Shown: piece by piece, positions 18,460 to 27,485 of the stretch | Layout of the letters: each line of letters begins with the position of its first letter | Position numbering within the stretch: the stretch's first letter is position 1 | Source: a bacterium | GTDB lineage: Bacteria > Sysuimicrobiota > Sysuimicrobiia > Sysuimicrobiales > Segetimicrobiaceae | Direction: 5' to 3' | Assembly (NCBI GenBank): GCA_035307765.1 | Contig: DATGHU010000011.1 | Span: 1 to 64,000 of the forward strand | DNA length: 64,000 nucleotides | Notes under the pieces: generated by a model | The model's input: the letters and a program-made list of their open reading frames with translations, nothing else | What the model was told of the DNA's origin: nothing | Database searches by the model: none | Made by a program: the position numbers and the translations under genes

Positions 18460-19991
18460 CGGTATTGCGCCGACTTCTCCAGCGCGTCGAGCTTTTGCGC
18501 CACCTCCTGAGGGGTAACCGACATGTTGCCCTGTCGTTCGCACGCGTTCGCAGCTGCCACCGATCCGAGAATCGCGGCAACAACAATATTCTCGGTCACA
18601 CGCTGGGCCAGCGACGCGTACGCGAGCAATGCGTCACCCGCCCCGATTGGATCAACGATGTGATCGGCGAAGCTGTCGACCGTGAAAAACTCTCGGGGCA
18701 TGTTCCCGGGAGTCCGGTAGCCAATCAACCCTCGCTCGCCCAGCTTCAAGATCAGTGCCCGGCAACGAGCCGCTTGGAATAGCTTGAGGGCCAGCGGGCG
18801 GACGACGGAATCTTGATCCCCCAACGCGAATCGGGCTTCGCGCTCATTGGGGGTCAACAGATCAAACTCCGTGAAATCGAGAATGTTGCCCCACCGGTTG
18901 CTGACTTGGCTGTCCGCCACCCGGAGGGCCCCCGCCGGAATATACTCCTTGAGCTGCTTCACCGTATGGTTATTGAAGATCCCGTGCCGGAAGTCACTGA
19001 ATATAACGACCTCCGCTGGACTGGTGCGCAGGGAATCGCCGAGGGTGTCGAGAGCGTGCTCGGACACCGCGCGGTTGTCTACCCGATCTACCTGAAGCAA
19101 CCTGTATCCCTCGCTGAAGAAGCGCTCTTTGTACGTTGTCGGCCGAACCTTATCGATCACCGGAGCGAAATGAATGCCCGCGTGAATCATCTCCCGCACA
19201 ACGAATTCCTTCGGCTCGTCATCTCCGAGCACGGTCGAGAATGTCACCTCAGCCCCGGTAGCCTGCATGTGCTTGGCCACGGCCGCCGCTCCCCCCGCAA
19301 AAAGCTCTTTGCGGTCGTAGCGCACGCTCAATGTCGGCGACTTCGCGGTCGCACCGAGCAGGGAACAGTAGCAGTAGCTGTCGACGATCGTATCGCCAAG
19401 GACGTGCACGTGCACTCCACGAAAACGCTCCAGCGCCCGCCGCAGGTCGGCGAAGCTGATGCCTTCAGACTCCATCAAGATGAGGAGTTTATCAACAGCG
19501 ATCTTGGGAGGGTGCTCCTCGATAAGCGCGGAGGACGAGTACACGACATCCCCCGGTGTAAACAGGATCTCGCCACCATATGTTTCCAACGCTGCCATTT
19601 CGTCGCGGGTCTTCGACGGGAGGCCATTTGCCAAATATTCATAGCCTTTCGCGAAATAGTCCGGCTCAAGAAACAAAATGTTCTCCGTCGGGGTCGCATT
19701 ATGATCGATGATCACAAAGTCAACAATCTCAAGTGCCGCGAGATTGGTGGCCCGTAGCTCCTCAGGCACGTACGGCCGGTAATCGGCCTTTGTGATCTGC
19801 GCATCCGCGGTGATGCTGGCAATGAGCAGGTGAGCCTTATCCTTCGCATAGGCAAGATGACGCAGGTGCCCGGGGTGAACGATATCAAAAACCCCATGGC
19901 ACATCACGACCGTCTTGTTTCGCGGACGCTTGCCGATGATTTCAGCCACCACTTCTCGGGTTTTAATCTTCTGGCGGAAATCTGCGCCCAC
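18456..19991 (-). CDS. Cytidylyltransferase-PfkB kinase fusion, HldE-like with reversed domain order
   Basis: 511 residues. The N-terminal ~160 residues are a cytidylyltransferase-like domain with GVFDIVHPGH (33-42). Residues ~190-505 are a PfkB/ribokinase domain with FAGGAAAVAK (231-240) and the C-terminal signature DPIGAGDA (447-454). In E. coli HldE the kinase comes first and the transferase second; here they are swapped. HldE makes ADP-heptose from D-glycero-D-manno-heptose 7-phosphate via the 1,7-bisphosphate. This protein could do that or activate a different sugar. The Gfo/Idh gene overlaps its stop by ATGA. Confidence 0.82.
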   Translation of the reverse strand: MGADFRQKIKTREVVAEIIGKRPRNKTVVMCHGVFDIVHPGHLRHLAYAKDKAHLLIASITADAQITKADYRPYVPEELRATNLAALEIVDFVIIDHNATPTENILFLEPDYFAKGYEYLANGLPSKTRDEMAALETYGGEILFTPGDVVYSSSALIEEHPPKIAVDKLLILMESEGISFADLRRALERFRGVHVHVLGDTIVDSYCYCSLLGATAKSPTLSVRYDRKELFAGGAAAVAKHMQATGAEVTFSTVLGDDEPKEFVVREMIHAGIHFAPVIDKVRPTTYKERFFSEGYRLLQVDRVDNRAVSEHALDTLGDSLRTSPAEVVIFSDFRHGIFNNHTVKQLKEYIPAGALRVADSQVSNRWGNILDFTEFDLLTPNEREARFALGDQDSVVRPLALKLFQAARCRALILKLGERGLIGYRTPGNMPREFFTVDSFADHIVDPIGAGDALLAYASLAQRVTENIVVAAILGSVAAANACERQGNMSVTPQEVAQKLDALEKSAQYR

Positions 19992-20006
19992 GGGGCTCTC
20001 CTCTCG

Positions 20007-21002
20007 TCAGGATCGCTGCTGTCCGAGAAATCGAAACCACGCTTCCGTGGCCACCTGGATCGACTCCGGGGTCCAAACCGGGGCGGTCGCCCAATTCTCG
20101 AGGGTCTCCAGCATGCGGGCGACGCCATTTTCGAATGCCACATGAGGAGTCCACCCGAGATAATTGCGAATCTTCTGGGTATCGGCCCAGGTGCAATCAG
20201 GCTCCCCCGGACGCTTCGGCACATGGACAACATCGCCTTCGAGAAGTTCCACCAACCGGTTCACGCTCTGCGGTTGTCCCGCCCCGAGATTAAAGACCTC
20301 GCACGTGTAGGGCGACTCGGCCGCCAAGAAAAACGCGCGAGCAACGTCCGTCACATAGACAAAATCACGCGCTTGGGTACCATCTCCAACCACCGTAAAC
20401 GGGCATCCCTTGCATTTCTGGGCGAGGAAAACCCCAAACACCGCACCATACGCCCCCGCAGTGCGCGCACGGGGCCCGTAGGCATTGAAGATCCGCAGCG
20501 AGACGACCGGCAGGCCGTAGACTTTTCCCCAGTGCAACACCGCACACTCTCCCAGATACTTGCTCAACGCATAAGGATACTCTGGGGCGATCGCAGCGGT
20601 TTCCGGGGTCGGAACTTCCGGCATCGATCCGTAGCACGAGGAGGATGCCGCGTATATGAACTTCCGGACCCCCGCGTTCCGAGCAGCCTCTAATACCCGC
20701 AACGTTCCCATGACGTTGACCTGCATATAGACAAGGGGGTGCTCGATCGATGGGACGATGTCTCCAACGCCGCCAAAATGGAACACATAGTCAACGCCCA
20801 CAAACCATGCTGAGTCGGCAGGGAGGTCGTTTATATCCTCATGGCAAATGGCAACACGGGGGTTGCCCGAGTGTTGCGCCAGATTTTCCCGCCGTCCCGC
20901 AGCCAGGTTGTCGATAACAACGACATCACATCCTCGTTCAACCAGGAGATCCACCATATGGCTGCCGATGAAGCCAGCCCCCCCCGTAACGATGGCTTTC
21001 AT
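20007..21002 (-). CDS. NAD-dependent epimerase (UDP-glucose 4-epimerase-like SDR)
   Basis: 331 residues from ATG 21002. TGGAGFIGSHM (7-17) is the Rossmann motif, SSSCYG contains the catalytic Ser, and YALSK the YxxxK. SLRIFNAYGPRA and the ARDFVYVTDVARAF segment are typical of GalE/WbpP-like NDP-hexose epimerases. It precedes the HldE-like fusion with a 15-nt gap, and follows another epimerase gene on the same strand. The stereochemistry of the product cannot be told. Confidence 0.88.
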   Translation of the reverse strand: MKAIVTGGAGFIGSHMVDLLVERGCDVVVIDNLAAGRRENLAQHSGNPRVAICHEDINDLPADSAWFVGVDYVFHFGGVGDIVPSIEHPLVYMQVNVMGTLRVLEAARNAGVRKFIYAASSSCYGSMPEVPTPETAAIAPEYPYALSKYLGECAVLHWGKVYGLPVVSLRIFNAYGPRARTAGAYGAVFGVFLAQKCKGCPFTVVGDGTQARDFVYVTDVARAFFLAAESPYTCEVFNLGAGQPQSVNRLVELLEGDVVHVPKRPGEPDCTWADTQKIRNYLGWTPHVAFENGVARMLETLENWATAPVWTPESIQVATEAWFRFLGQQRS

Positions 21003-21054
21003 GCAGAGACCAACCTACTTTCTCCCGACGCTAGCATCCGCGCCCGTTTTGCCG

Positions 21055-22062
21055 TTAGACAAGATGTGATGCTTTGATCGTTTTGACATTATAATATCTG
21101 ACATCTTCAAGGGGGTTTGGAATTCTCCCCGCTTGAAACGCCGCGCATAGATCGGCGACTGCATCTTCGACTGTCCGTTTCGGCTCATAGCCCAATTCTC
21201 TTCGAATTTTATCGGACGACACATGGTAGGAACGTATGTCATCCGTGGGGGTGGTCTCCATAGCAATGGGCTTTAGATGGGGCATCTCGGTTGTCACGAT
21301 CGATCGAACGATTTCGCCCAACTCCGCGATGGAGTTATTCTGATACGAAGCATTGAAGATCTTCCCGGCGATTTGGTTCACGGGAAATTCGAGCAGGTCC
21401 GCATAGAGATCAGTGACATCTTCGATATGAATATTCGGACGCTTCTGCGACCCACCGAAGATCGTGATCTTGCGCTTATTCACGGCAAGGTTCGTCAATA
21501 TGTTGACGCTGAGATCCAACCGTAGTCTGGGCGAATACCCACAGACCGTAGCCGGCCTAATAATGACGGTCGTGAACTCTGGAGATTGTTGCTTCAACAG
21601 GACTGGCTCGCACAACCCTTTATATTTATTGTAGTCGGTTAAGGGGACGAGTGGGTGTTCCTCCGTTACATTCGGACTATCGCTCACGCCGTAGACGCTC
21701 GACGTCGAAGCGTAGACGAAGCGCCGCACGCCACTGTGCTTGGAAATTGTCACGAGGGGGTCGAACGCATCGTAGTTGATCGACTTACTGAGGGTGGGAT
21801 TCAGTTCGAAGCTCGGATCATTGGAGATACACGCCAAGTGAATCACGGCGTCGCACCCGGGAAGGGCCCGCTTGAGCAACGCCTGGTCACGGATATCCCC
21901 CTTGATCTGTTCAAGAGCCGGATTCGTCTCATGGGAAGCCAATACACGATCTCCAAACAGATACAGATCGACGATCTTGACACGATACCCGCGAGCCAGC
22001 AATTTCGGTACGAGAATCGCCCCGACGTACCCCGCCCCTCCGGTGACCAGCACAGTCTTCAT
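21055..22062 (-). CDS. NAD-dependent epimerase/dehydratase family protein
   Basis: 335 residues from ATG 22062. TGGAGYVGAILVPKLL is the nucleotide-binding motif, STSSVYG contains the catalytic Ser, and DYNKYKG the Tyr-x3-Lys. The C-terminal half has NIHIEDVTDLYADLL. The SPNVTEEHPLVPLTDYNKYK stretch is typical of SDRs annotated as SDR family nucleotide-sugar epimerases in LPS clusters. Its start overlaps the end of the GT2 gene upstream (ATGA), so the two are coupled. Confidence 0.86.
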   Translation of the reverse strand: MKTVLVTGGAGYVGAILVPKLLARGYRVKIVDLYLFGDRVLASHETNPALEQIKGDIRDQALLKRALPGCDAVIHLACISNDPSFELNPTLSKSINYDAFDPLVTISKHSGVRRFVYASTSSVYGVSDSPNVTEEHPLVPLTDYNKYKGLCEPVLLKQQSPEFTTVIIRPATVCGYSPRLRLDLSVNILTNLAVNKRKITIFGGSQKRPNIHIEDVTDLYADLLEFPVNQIAGKIFNASYQNNSIAELGEIVRSIVTTEMPHLKPIAMETTPTDDIRSYHVSSDKIRRELGYEPKRTVEDAVADLCAAFQAGRIPNPLEDVRYYNVKTIKASHLV

Positions 22063-22829
22063 GGTTTTGCCTTTTCCTTAAGCGAGGCCGTTTTCACCGA
22101 TCCCAGTCTTCCTCGCCAAACTCTCCCGACGCGGAGCCTCCACCATGTCCCCAAAATTACCGCAAGCGCCATCCGGATGTTGCGGAAAGTGATGGCTTTG
22201 GACTTTCCAAACGCTCGCTCCTGATGAATCAGGCCCACTTCAATAAAACTTCGCCCACCATCCAGCGCGTGCACCAACATCTCGGTCAAAAAGAAGAAGC
22301 CCGTGCTGCGGCTGGGAAGCGCCATTGCCAGCTGAGTAGGATACACCGTCGGGCCCTGATAGTAGTGAAGATGATGCCCAAACAACGTATTCAGGAGGGT
22401 AGTGCACACCCAAGTCATCACTCGACGATGCCACGCGCGCGCTTCGCGATTCGCGTGGTAGGGAATGATGAGGTCAGACGATCCCACGGCATCAAAGATC
22501 GCCCGAATTGAATCCGCGTGCACCTCGCGGTCACCGGGGAGGAAGCCGAAATACTCCTTTGTCGCTAGCCCCAATGCCGTCCGATATCCCCGGGCGATGC
22601 CCTCCTTGCTTCGGTTGTGAATAACCCGGATCCGCGGGTTGTCACGCGCAAGCCCCTCCGCCACTTCCGCTGTTCCATCGGTGCTACCATCGTCGACCAA
22701 AAGGATCTCATAATCGGTCAGCCCAGGCTGAGTTGCAGCGACGATATCGTGAATGGCGCCTTCGAGATTCCTGGCCTCGTTGTGTGCGGGGACGAATATA
22801 GAAAGCGACGGTCGGGACGTGGTCATCAC
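22059..22829 (-). CDS. Glycosyltransferase family 2, dolichol-phosphate-mannose-synthase-like
   Basis: 256 residues from a GTG/ATG pair. LSIFVPAHNEARNLEGAIHD is the GT2 opening, followed by ILLVDDGSTDGT, NRSKEGIARGYRTAL and FGFLPGDREVHADSI as the DxD-equivalent region. This arrangement is that of DPM1/GtrB/ArnC-like enzymes that load a sugar onto polyprenyl phosphate. Such a polyprenyl-P-sugar would be a natural donor for a GT-C-type membrane enzyme, which is of interest because three GT-C-like proteins lie close by. No membrane anchor is evident except a short hydrophobic patch near residue 210-225. Confidence 0.88.
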   Translation of the reverse strand: MMTTSRPSLSIFVPAHNEARNLEGAIHDIVAATQPGLTDYEILLVDDGSTDGTAEVAEGLARDNPRIRVIHNRSKEGIARGYRTALGLATKEYFGFLPGDREVHADSIRAIFDAVGSSDLIIPYHANREARAWHRRVMTWVCTTLLNTLFGHHLHYYQGPTVYPTQLAMALPSRSTGFFFLTEMLVHALDGGRSFIEVGLIHQERAFGKSKAITFRNIRMALAVILGTWWRLRVGRVWRGRLGSVKTASLKEKAKP

Positions 22830-22833
22830 AACC

Positions 22834-23868
22834 TCAGTATGGGCCGGGGAATCTGGCCTGAACGTCAGCCAGCACCTTGCCGGCTGATTCGTGTCGCCCC
22901 ATAGTGTCCAGGCAAGCCCGCATGATCGTCATGGGCGTGGGATGGAACGCCTGTTCAAGTGGCCTGGAGACTGGCGCAGGACAGTCAGGAAGAGTCACTC
23001 GTCGAACGGGAGCTTTCAAATCCGCGTGTGCTTCCTCCGCCGCGAGCGCCGCTATCTCACTAGAGAAGCCACACATGGCCCAACTCGTATCCGCGACCAC
23101 GAGTCGGCCAGTCTTCCTCAGCGAGCAAAGGATCGCGTCCCTATCGAGCGGTCGGATGCTCCGCGGATCGATCACCTCCGCGCTGACATCATATTCGGCA
23201 AGGACATCGGCTGCGCGAGTGGCCTCAAAGGCCATCAGCGACGCCCCGACGATTGTCACATCCGTACCCTCTCGAATCACCCGCGCAGTGCCAAACGGCA
23301 CCGACACCGGATCTTCTGGGACCTCGCCCTCCAACTCGTATAGTGCCCGGTTCTCCAACAATACAACCGGCGTATCACCCCGGAGAGCAGCACAGAGCAG
23401 TCCTTTGGCATCGGCGGGAGATGCCGGAGTTGCCACGTAGAGCCCGGGAAAATGGGCAAAGAGCGCCTGAAGGCTCTGCGAGTGCGTGGCCCCCTGCCCC
23501 CAGCCCCGACCAACAATACCTCGAAAAACCACCGGGACCCCGTGCTCAGAGGCGTACATGTACTTCCATTTCGCCGCTAGGTTTAGGATCTGGTCCAGAG
23601 CCAGGAACATGAAATCGTTTCTCGGATGGACAACCACGGGCCGTTTACCCATCGCTGCCGCCCCAATCGCAATCCCCGCAAATGCGTTCTCGCAGTTCGG
23701 GATATCGATCACTCGAGCCGGTCCAAATCGCTCGTACGCCCCCCGCGTGGTCCCGAATATTCCCTTGAAATCGTCCACACCGATGCCCGCGACGAAAATA
23801 TTCGGGTCCCTCTCCATACTCTGAACGAGGGCTTGGCTAATCGCCTGCCAGTACTTCAATCGCTGCAC
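22834..23868 (-). CDS. Alpha-ketoacid dehydrogenase E1 beta-like, thiamine-dependent transketolase family
   Basis: 344 residues from GTG. The N-terminal pyrimidine-binding domain and the C-terminal transketolase domain (VTIVGASLMAFEATRAAD, then EVIDPRSIRPLD) are those of pyruvate/2-oxoisovalerate dehydrogenase E1 beta. It pairs with the E1 alpha-like gene at 23969. No E2 (lipoyl acyltransferase) or E3 gene is nearby, so the usual acyl-CoA-forming complex is unlikely to be encoded here. In a sugar locus the pair may transfer a two-carbon unit or make a branched sugar; that is inference. Confidence 0.88.
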   Translation of the reverse strand: MQRLKYWQAISQALVQSMERDPNIFVAGIGVDDFKGIFGTTRGAYERFGPARVIDIPNCENAFAGIAIGAAAMGKRPVVVHPRNDFMFLALDQILNLAAKWKYMYASEHGVPVVFRGIVGRGWGQGATHSQSLQALFAHFPGLYVATPASPADAKGLLCAALRGDTPVVLLENRALYELEGEVPEDPVSVPFGTARVIREGTDVTIVGASLMAFEATRAADVLAEYDVSAEVIDPRSIRPLDRDAILCSLRKTGRLVVADTSWAMCGFSSEIAALAAEEAHADLKAPVRRVTLPDCPAPVSRPLEQAFHPTPMTIMRACLDTMGRHESAGKVLADVQARFPGPY

Positions 23869-23968
23869 AAATACCCCCGTTAAATCACAGGCATCGTAAC
23901 AAGCTGGGTCGAACGTCGGGACCGAAATTGGGGTGCTCTGTGTCCGTCTCCCAATCCCACCTCATTGA

Positions 23969-24961
23969 TCAGTACGTCCCCTCGAGTAGGCTATCGGGGG
24001 AAGGAAACGGACTGCGCTTCGCTACGGTCACGGCGTCAGCGATTTCTTGCTGAAACTCTCGGCGCCAGGATTGCAACTCGTCTCCGGCACAGACGGAGTG
24101 TCCCAAGCAATATTCTGAAAGTCGCTTAATCGGACACCGCTCCATCCACTCCTCAACTTCTGCTTTCGAGCGGTATCCTCGATCGAAATCCCACAGTGGT
24201 CCCACGTGCTCTCGCCAGCGATACGTCGCGCATTCCAGAAAGGACGGCCCGCCGCCCTCGCGACCTCGCTCCACCGCCTGCTGAGTTTCATGATAAACCG
24301 CAACGGCGTCGTTCCCGTCCACATGAGCCGACGGAATCCCATAGGACCGCACCCGCTCGTAGATCGCCCGGTCCGTCGGGTGCCGGACCGCCAATGGAGT
24401 ATGGGTTGAGTACAGATTGTTCTCACAAACAAATATCACTGGAACCCTGCGAACCGCCGCGAAGTTCAAGCTTTCGTGAAAAATGCCTTCCTCAACGGCG
24501 CCGTCGCCAAAGAAGCATACCGCCACCCTAGGCGTGTTGTCCATCTGGAATGCGAATGCCGACCCAACGGCCACCGCGATTGTTTGCCCAAGAATGGCAG
24601 AAGAGGCAATGATTCCAACGTCAGGCTGCGTGAGGTGCACGGATCCACCCCTCCCCCTCGCTGCCCCGATCTCCTTCCCGTAGAGTTCCCCCACCATGCC
24701 GATCAGGCTACCGCCCTTCGCCAAGTAATGCGCGTGACACCGATGGCCGCTATAGATGACATCTTCTCGCTGAAGTGCGGCGCAAACCCCGACAGCCACA
24801 GCCTCTTGGCCGATCGAAAAGTGCGTGGGAGTGCGCATCTCTTGCTCGGCATAGAGTTCGGCGAGCGTTTCTTCGACGCACCGGATGCGCATCATCTGCC
24901 GCAGCAAGGTGCGCACAAGGATACCGGGGACTTCCTGAGCGTCCTTTCGAGTAATGGTCAT
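23969..24961 (-). CDS. Alpha-ketoacid dehydrogenase E1 alpha-like, thiamine diphosphate-dependent
   Basis: 330 residues from ATG 24961 (MTITRKDAQE); upstream in-frame codons to 25012 are not conserved-looking. The thiamine diphosphate/Mg motif runs from GDGAVEEG (152-159) to ENN (180-182). FSIGQEAVAVGV (48-59) and SGHRCHAHYLAKGG (71-84) are standard E1 alpha elements. It encodes the partner of the E1 beta-like gene, 100 nt upstream of that gene on the minus strand. Stand-alone E1 pairs in glycan clusters have no settled function that I can name. Confidence 0.88.
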   Translation of the reverse strand: MTITRKDAQEVPGILVRTLLRQMMRIRCVEETLAELYAEQEMRTPTHFSIGQEAVAVGVCAALQREDVIYSGHRCHAHYLAKGGSLIGMVGELYGKEIGAARGRGGSVHLTQPDVGIIASSAILGQTIAVAVGSAFAFQMDNTPRVAVCFFGDGAVEEGIFHESLNFAAVRRVPVIFVCENNLYSTHTPLAVRHPTDRAIYERVRSYGIPSAHVDGNDAVAVYHETQQAVERGREGGGPSFLECATYRWREHVGPLWDFDRGYRSKAEVEEWMERCPIKRLSEYCLGHSVCAGDELQSWRREFQQEIADAVTVAKRSPFPSPDSLLEGTY

Positions 24962-25262
24962 TGAGTGTCTAGCCGTTGGTGGGGTGTTCCAATCACAAAG
25001 GCCCCCCGTCACCGCATGTGCCCAGTTTCACCGGAGATATCCGGGGTTCAAGCAGCGTACCCCCCCGTCACGGCAAACCCGTTCTCAGACCAACGTAGAG
25101 GGGGCGCCAAATGGGGCATCATGTGGGAGTTCGATTCAAATAACACAATTCCTCCGAAAAGAGTCAGCCCCTCGCAGGTGGCTCATAGGGGGTGGGTCGC
25201 CACGAGCGCCGCGGTGGCGCTGGCTTAGGGTTGGCCTCTGCGTTTTTGGAGGGGATTGGCGT
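24962..25262 (-). other. Intergenic region between membrane paralogue 3 and the E1 alpha-like gene
   Basis: 301 bases with no convincing coding frame. A 6-bp perfect hairpin (AGCGCC/GGCGCT with a 5-nt loop, 25205-25221) lies about 40 nt beyond the stop of the 25263-27449 gene, but no T-run follows on the minus strand, so I only note it as a possible transcription-attenuating element. I did not find a good -35/-10 pair for the E1 alpha gene. Confidence 0.4.
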
Positions 25263-27449
25263 TCAGTAGTTCTTGCTTAGCTTTACCGTCCGCCGCTGGC
25301 CTTCAATTACTTTGAAAGCTGGTCCGGCAAACGCCAACCGAATGGCCGGGTCCAGCTTGACAATTGCCCACATATCCCACGGACCCCCATCTTCGGCGAC
25401 GACGGTGTTGTGGAACGGGCCTGTGCCTTCGCGCGCACTACGCACTAGAGGCTCACTTGAGCATTGCGAGAGACGTGCCCCCGGCCGCAGGGACACGAAG
25501 GCTCCAGCCATATACAATGTCGGCGTGCGTATGCAAATATAGTATTGAGGGTGCAGGTAATTGGTGTTGGTAGCTCGGTCAGCTTCCCATAATTTGTCCC
25601 CGGATATCAACTGAGTGATCCCCCCCGCTCCCTTTTCGTATTTCTCTTCGGAGACGAGGTCGTCCGCATAGGCCCATGCCCCCGTAAAGTAGGCAATGGG
25701 CGCGGCGTACACGTCGCTGATGAACGTCGTCCCTCGGTATGGCGGTTGTGCCAACTGACGCATGAACTGATAGTCGGTAGGCGATATCGCCGTGACGTAG
25801 ACGGTTTGTATCCTCGCCCAGTAGACAACCGCCAACAAGAGCACGACGAGCGAAACCCCCCGCGCGATATGCGGCACAACGACACGTCTCAGATGCTCCC
25901 CGGGTCGGCGCCAGGGGGGAGAAGCTGTTCGAGGCTGCGCACCCACCGTACGGTGACTCGCCTGGGCGATTGCAATCAGCATGTAGAGACAGAGGGCTGT
26001 CCACACATCCACAATGAAAACGGCCAGCGGTACGTAACGGACTAAGTATCCCTGAGAAAGGTACCCGGGCGAAAGCACGTACAAACACACATACCCCGCC
26101 CCAACGGCCACTAGATATCTGAAACCCCCCATGAGGTTGCCATCATCGTGAGGCCGAAAGAGCGGTTGGTCAGCCCACCAGACCACAATCAATCCCAGGA
26201 GATAAGCACCGGCCAATCCCGCAAGCAACACAACAAGGGGAAAATAGCGCTGGATCGTCCCCAGCCAGATCGGGGCGAAATCAGCGCCGTAGAGGTGCCG
26301 GTAATACAACCCATATCCGGCGGTGGCGAAAAGGACGAAAATCACGAGGCCGAGGCGGTGCCAGACGCGCTCATCGCCCGGGGCCTTTGATGTGGAAATA
26401 GCTCCCTTTATGCGAACGCCAGTGCGGACCAGCCATGTGACGGTCACGACCCACATCAGCCAAACGAGATATGGCGTATTGACAAGCACCCCGAATTTAC
26501 CGAGGGTGTGGAGAAACAACTTGATGCTGAGATATCCGCGAGTATCGGGGTTATCACGCCAGTAGACAATGTGGTGCTGCAGGAAGAACTGCAGCGTATG
26601 AATGGCCCCGCTTTCCCCGCCGGATTGGATGTAGAAATTTCGATTCAAGATCGTGCGCTGGAAATCGCTCCAGGTTGTCGCCAACCCGAGAAATGCGACA
26701 TTCTGCCCGATCAATCCCCCTAACGCAACAATCGCCCCCGCCCCGGCAATTACCGCGGCGCGAAAAATGAGACCTGGCTGCTTCCAGTAAATGAGCAACC
26801 CATAGCATACGCAGGTCGCGACCGTAAAGATTGCGAAATTGATCTCGAAATAGAACAATGCCACGCAGGTGAGAAAGAACAAGCCCCCCGCCCGACGAGC
26901 GTGCCGGCCACCCAGGGCTAGAACACAGAGCAGGCAGGCGAAGAAGAAAAATCCATGCCACACTCGAAACGAATTCACCTCCCACTGCATAAATGACAAG
27001 TAGTCGGTGGCAAGAACAGCGCAGACCAGGAAGGCAAAAAGATTTCCCGCAATGCGCGAGAAAAATGTAAAACACATGTAGATACCAGCCGAACCCACCA
27101 AGAGTGCCAGCAGCGCAATCTGCCACTCAACGCGCGTCAGCCCCAAGCGCATCAGGAGCAAAACCGGAAGGCGTGGAAAGTTGCCCTCGTGTGTATACAC
27201 ATAAGGATGCGCGGCTGGATCAAGGGAATACGCTTCGTCCGTGAGCCCTAACGCTCCACCAAAACCGAAATGAAGCAAATTCCGGGCGTGCATATAGGCG
27301 GAGAAACTCTCATTGTTGTCCGACCCGTAGGGCAGAAAATGCGACACGGTCAGCACGGCACTGACCAGCACCAAGTACAATCCGAGGGCCAGCCAGAGAT
27401 ACCGTTGCCGATGACCACCCCTCTGCTGTGCAGGCGCGGATTGGCCCAT
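25263..27449 (-). CDS. Large multi-pass membrane protein of an unrecognised family (paralogue 3 of 3), GT-C-like
   Basis: 728 residues from ATG 27449. The frame is open to TTG 27485, but that TTG is part of a good -35 box and a -10 box ends 7 nt before ATG 27449, so the shorter start is preferred. The ordered family motifs are SDNNES (43-48), HPYVYTHEGN (81-90), NSFRVWH (159-165), FE in a membrane segment (~201-202), LIGQNVAFLGL (246-256) and HHIV (292-295). After about 12 helices it has a ~200-residue soluble C-terminal domain. An acidic first loop and an HPY..TH.GN second loop recall GT-C enzymes. The function is unknown. Confidence 0.8.
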   Translation of the reverse strand: MGQSAPAQQRGGHRQRYLWLALGLYLVLVSAVLTVSHFLPYGSDNNESFSAYMHARNLLHFGFGGALGLTDEAYSLDPAAHPYVYTHEGNFPRLPVLLLMRLGLTRVEWQIALLALLVGSAGIYMCFTFFSRIAGNLFAFLVCAVLATDYLSFMQWEVNSFRVWHGFFFFACLLCVLALGGRHARRAGGLFFLTCVALFYFEINFAIFTVATCVCYGLLIYWKQPGLIFRAAVIAGAGAIVALGGLIGQNVAFLGLATTWSDFQRTILNRNFYIQSGGESGAIHTLQFFLQHHIVYWRDNPDTRGYLSIKLFLHTLGKFGVLVNTPYLVWLMWVVTVTWLVRTGVRIKGAISTSKAPGDERVWHRLGLVIFVLFATAGYGLYYRHLYGADFAPIWLGTIQRYFPLVVLLAGLAGAYLLGLIVVWWADQPLFRPHDDGNLMGGFRYLVAVGAGYVCLYVLSPGYLSQGYLVRYVPLAVFIVDVWTALCLYMLIAIAQASHRTVGAQPRTASPPWRRPGEHLRRVVVPHIARGVSLVVLLLAVVYWARIQTVYVTAISPTDYQFMRQLAQPPYRGTTFISDVYAAPIAYFTGAWAYADDLVSEEKYEKGAGGITQLISGDKLWEADRATNTNYLHPQYYICIRTPTLYMAGAFVSLRPGARLSQCSSEPLVRSAREGTGPFHNTVVAEDGGPWDMWAIVKLDPAIRLAFAGPAFKVIEGQRRTVKLSKNY

Positions 27450-27455
27450 CCCAGT

Positions 27456-27485
27456 ATTATCGTTTAGGGTTGCACTCTCTCGCAA
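27456..27485 (-). promoter_or_regulatory. Putative promoter giving a leaderless mRNA for membrane paralogue 3
   Basis: On the minus strand TTGCGA (27485-27480), 18 bases, then GATAAT (27461-27456), then only 6 bases before ATG 27449. Transcription starting 6-8 nt after the -10 would begin at or next to the start codon. The same geometry occurs at 63730-63758. Seen in sequence; activity untested. Confidence 0.5.

Noticed and set aside
25205-25221. A hairpin considered as terminator for membrane paralogue 3
   Set aside because: The stem is only 6 bp and no T-run follows on the minus strand.
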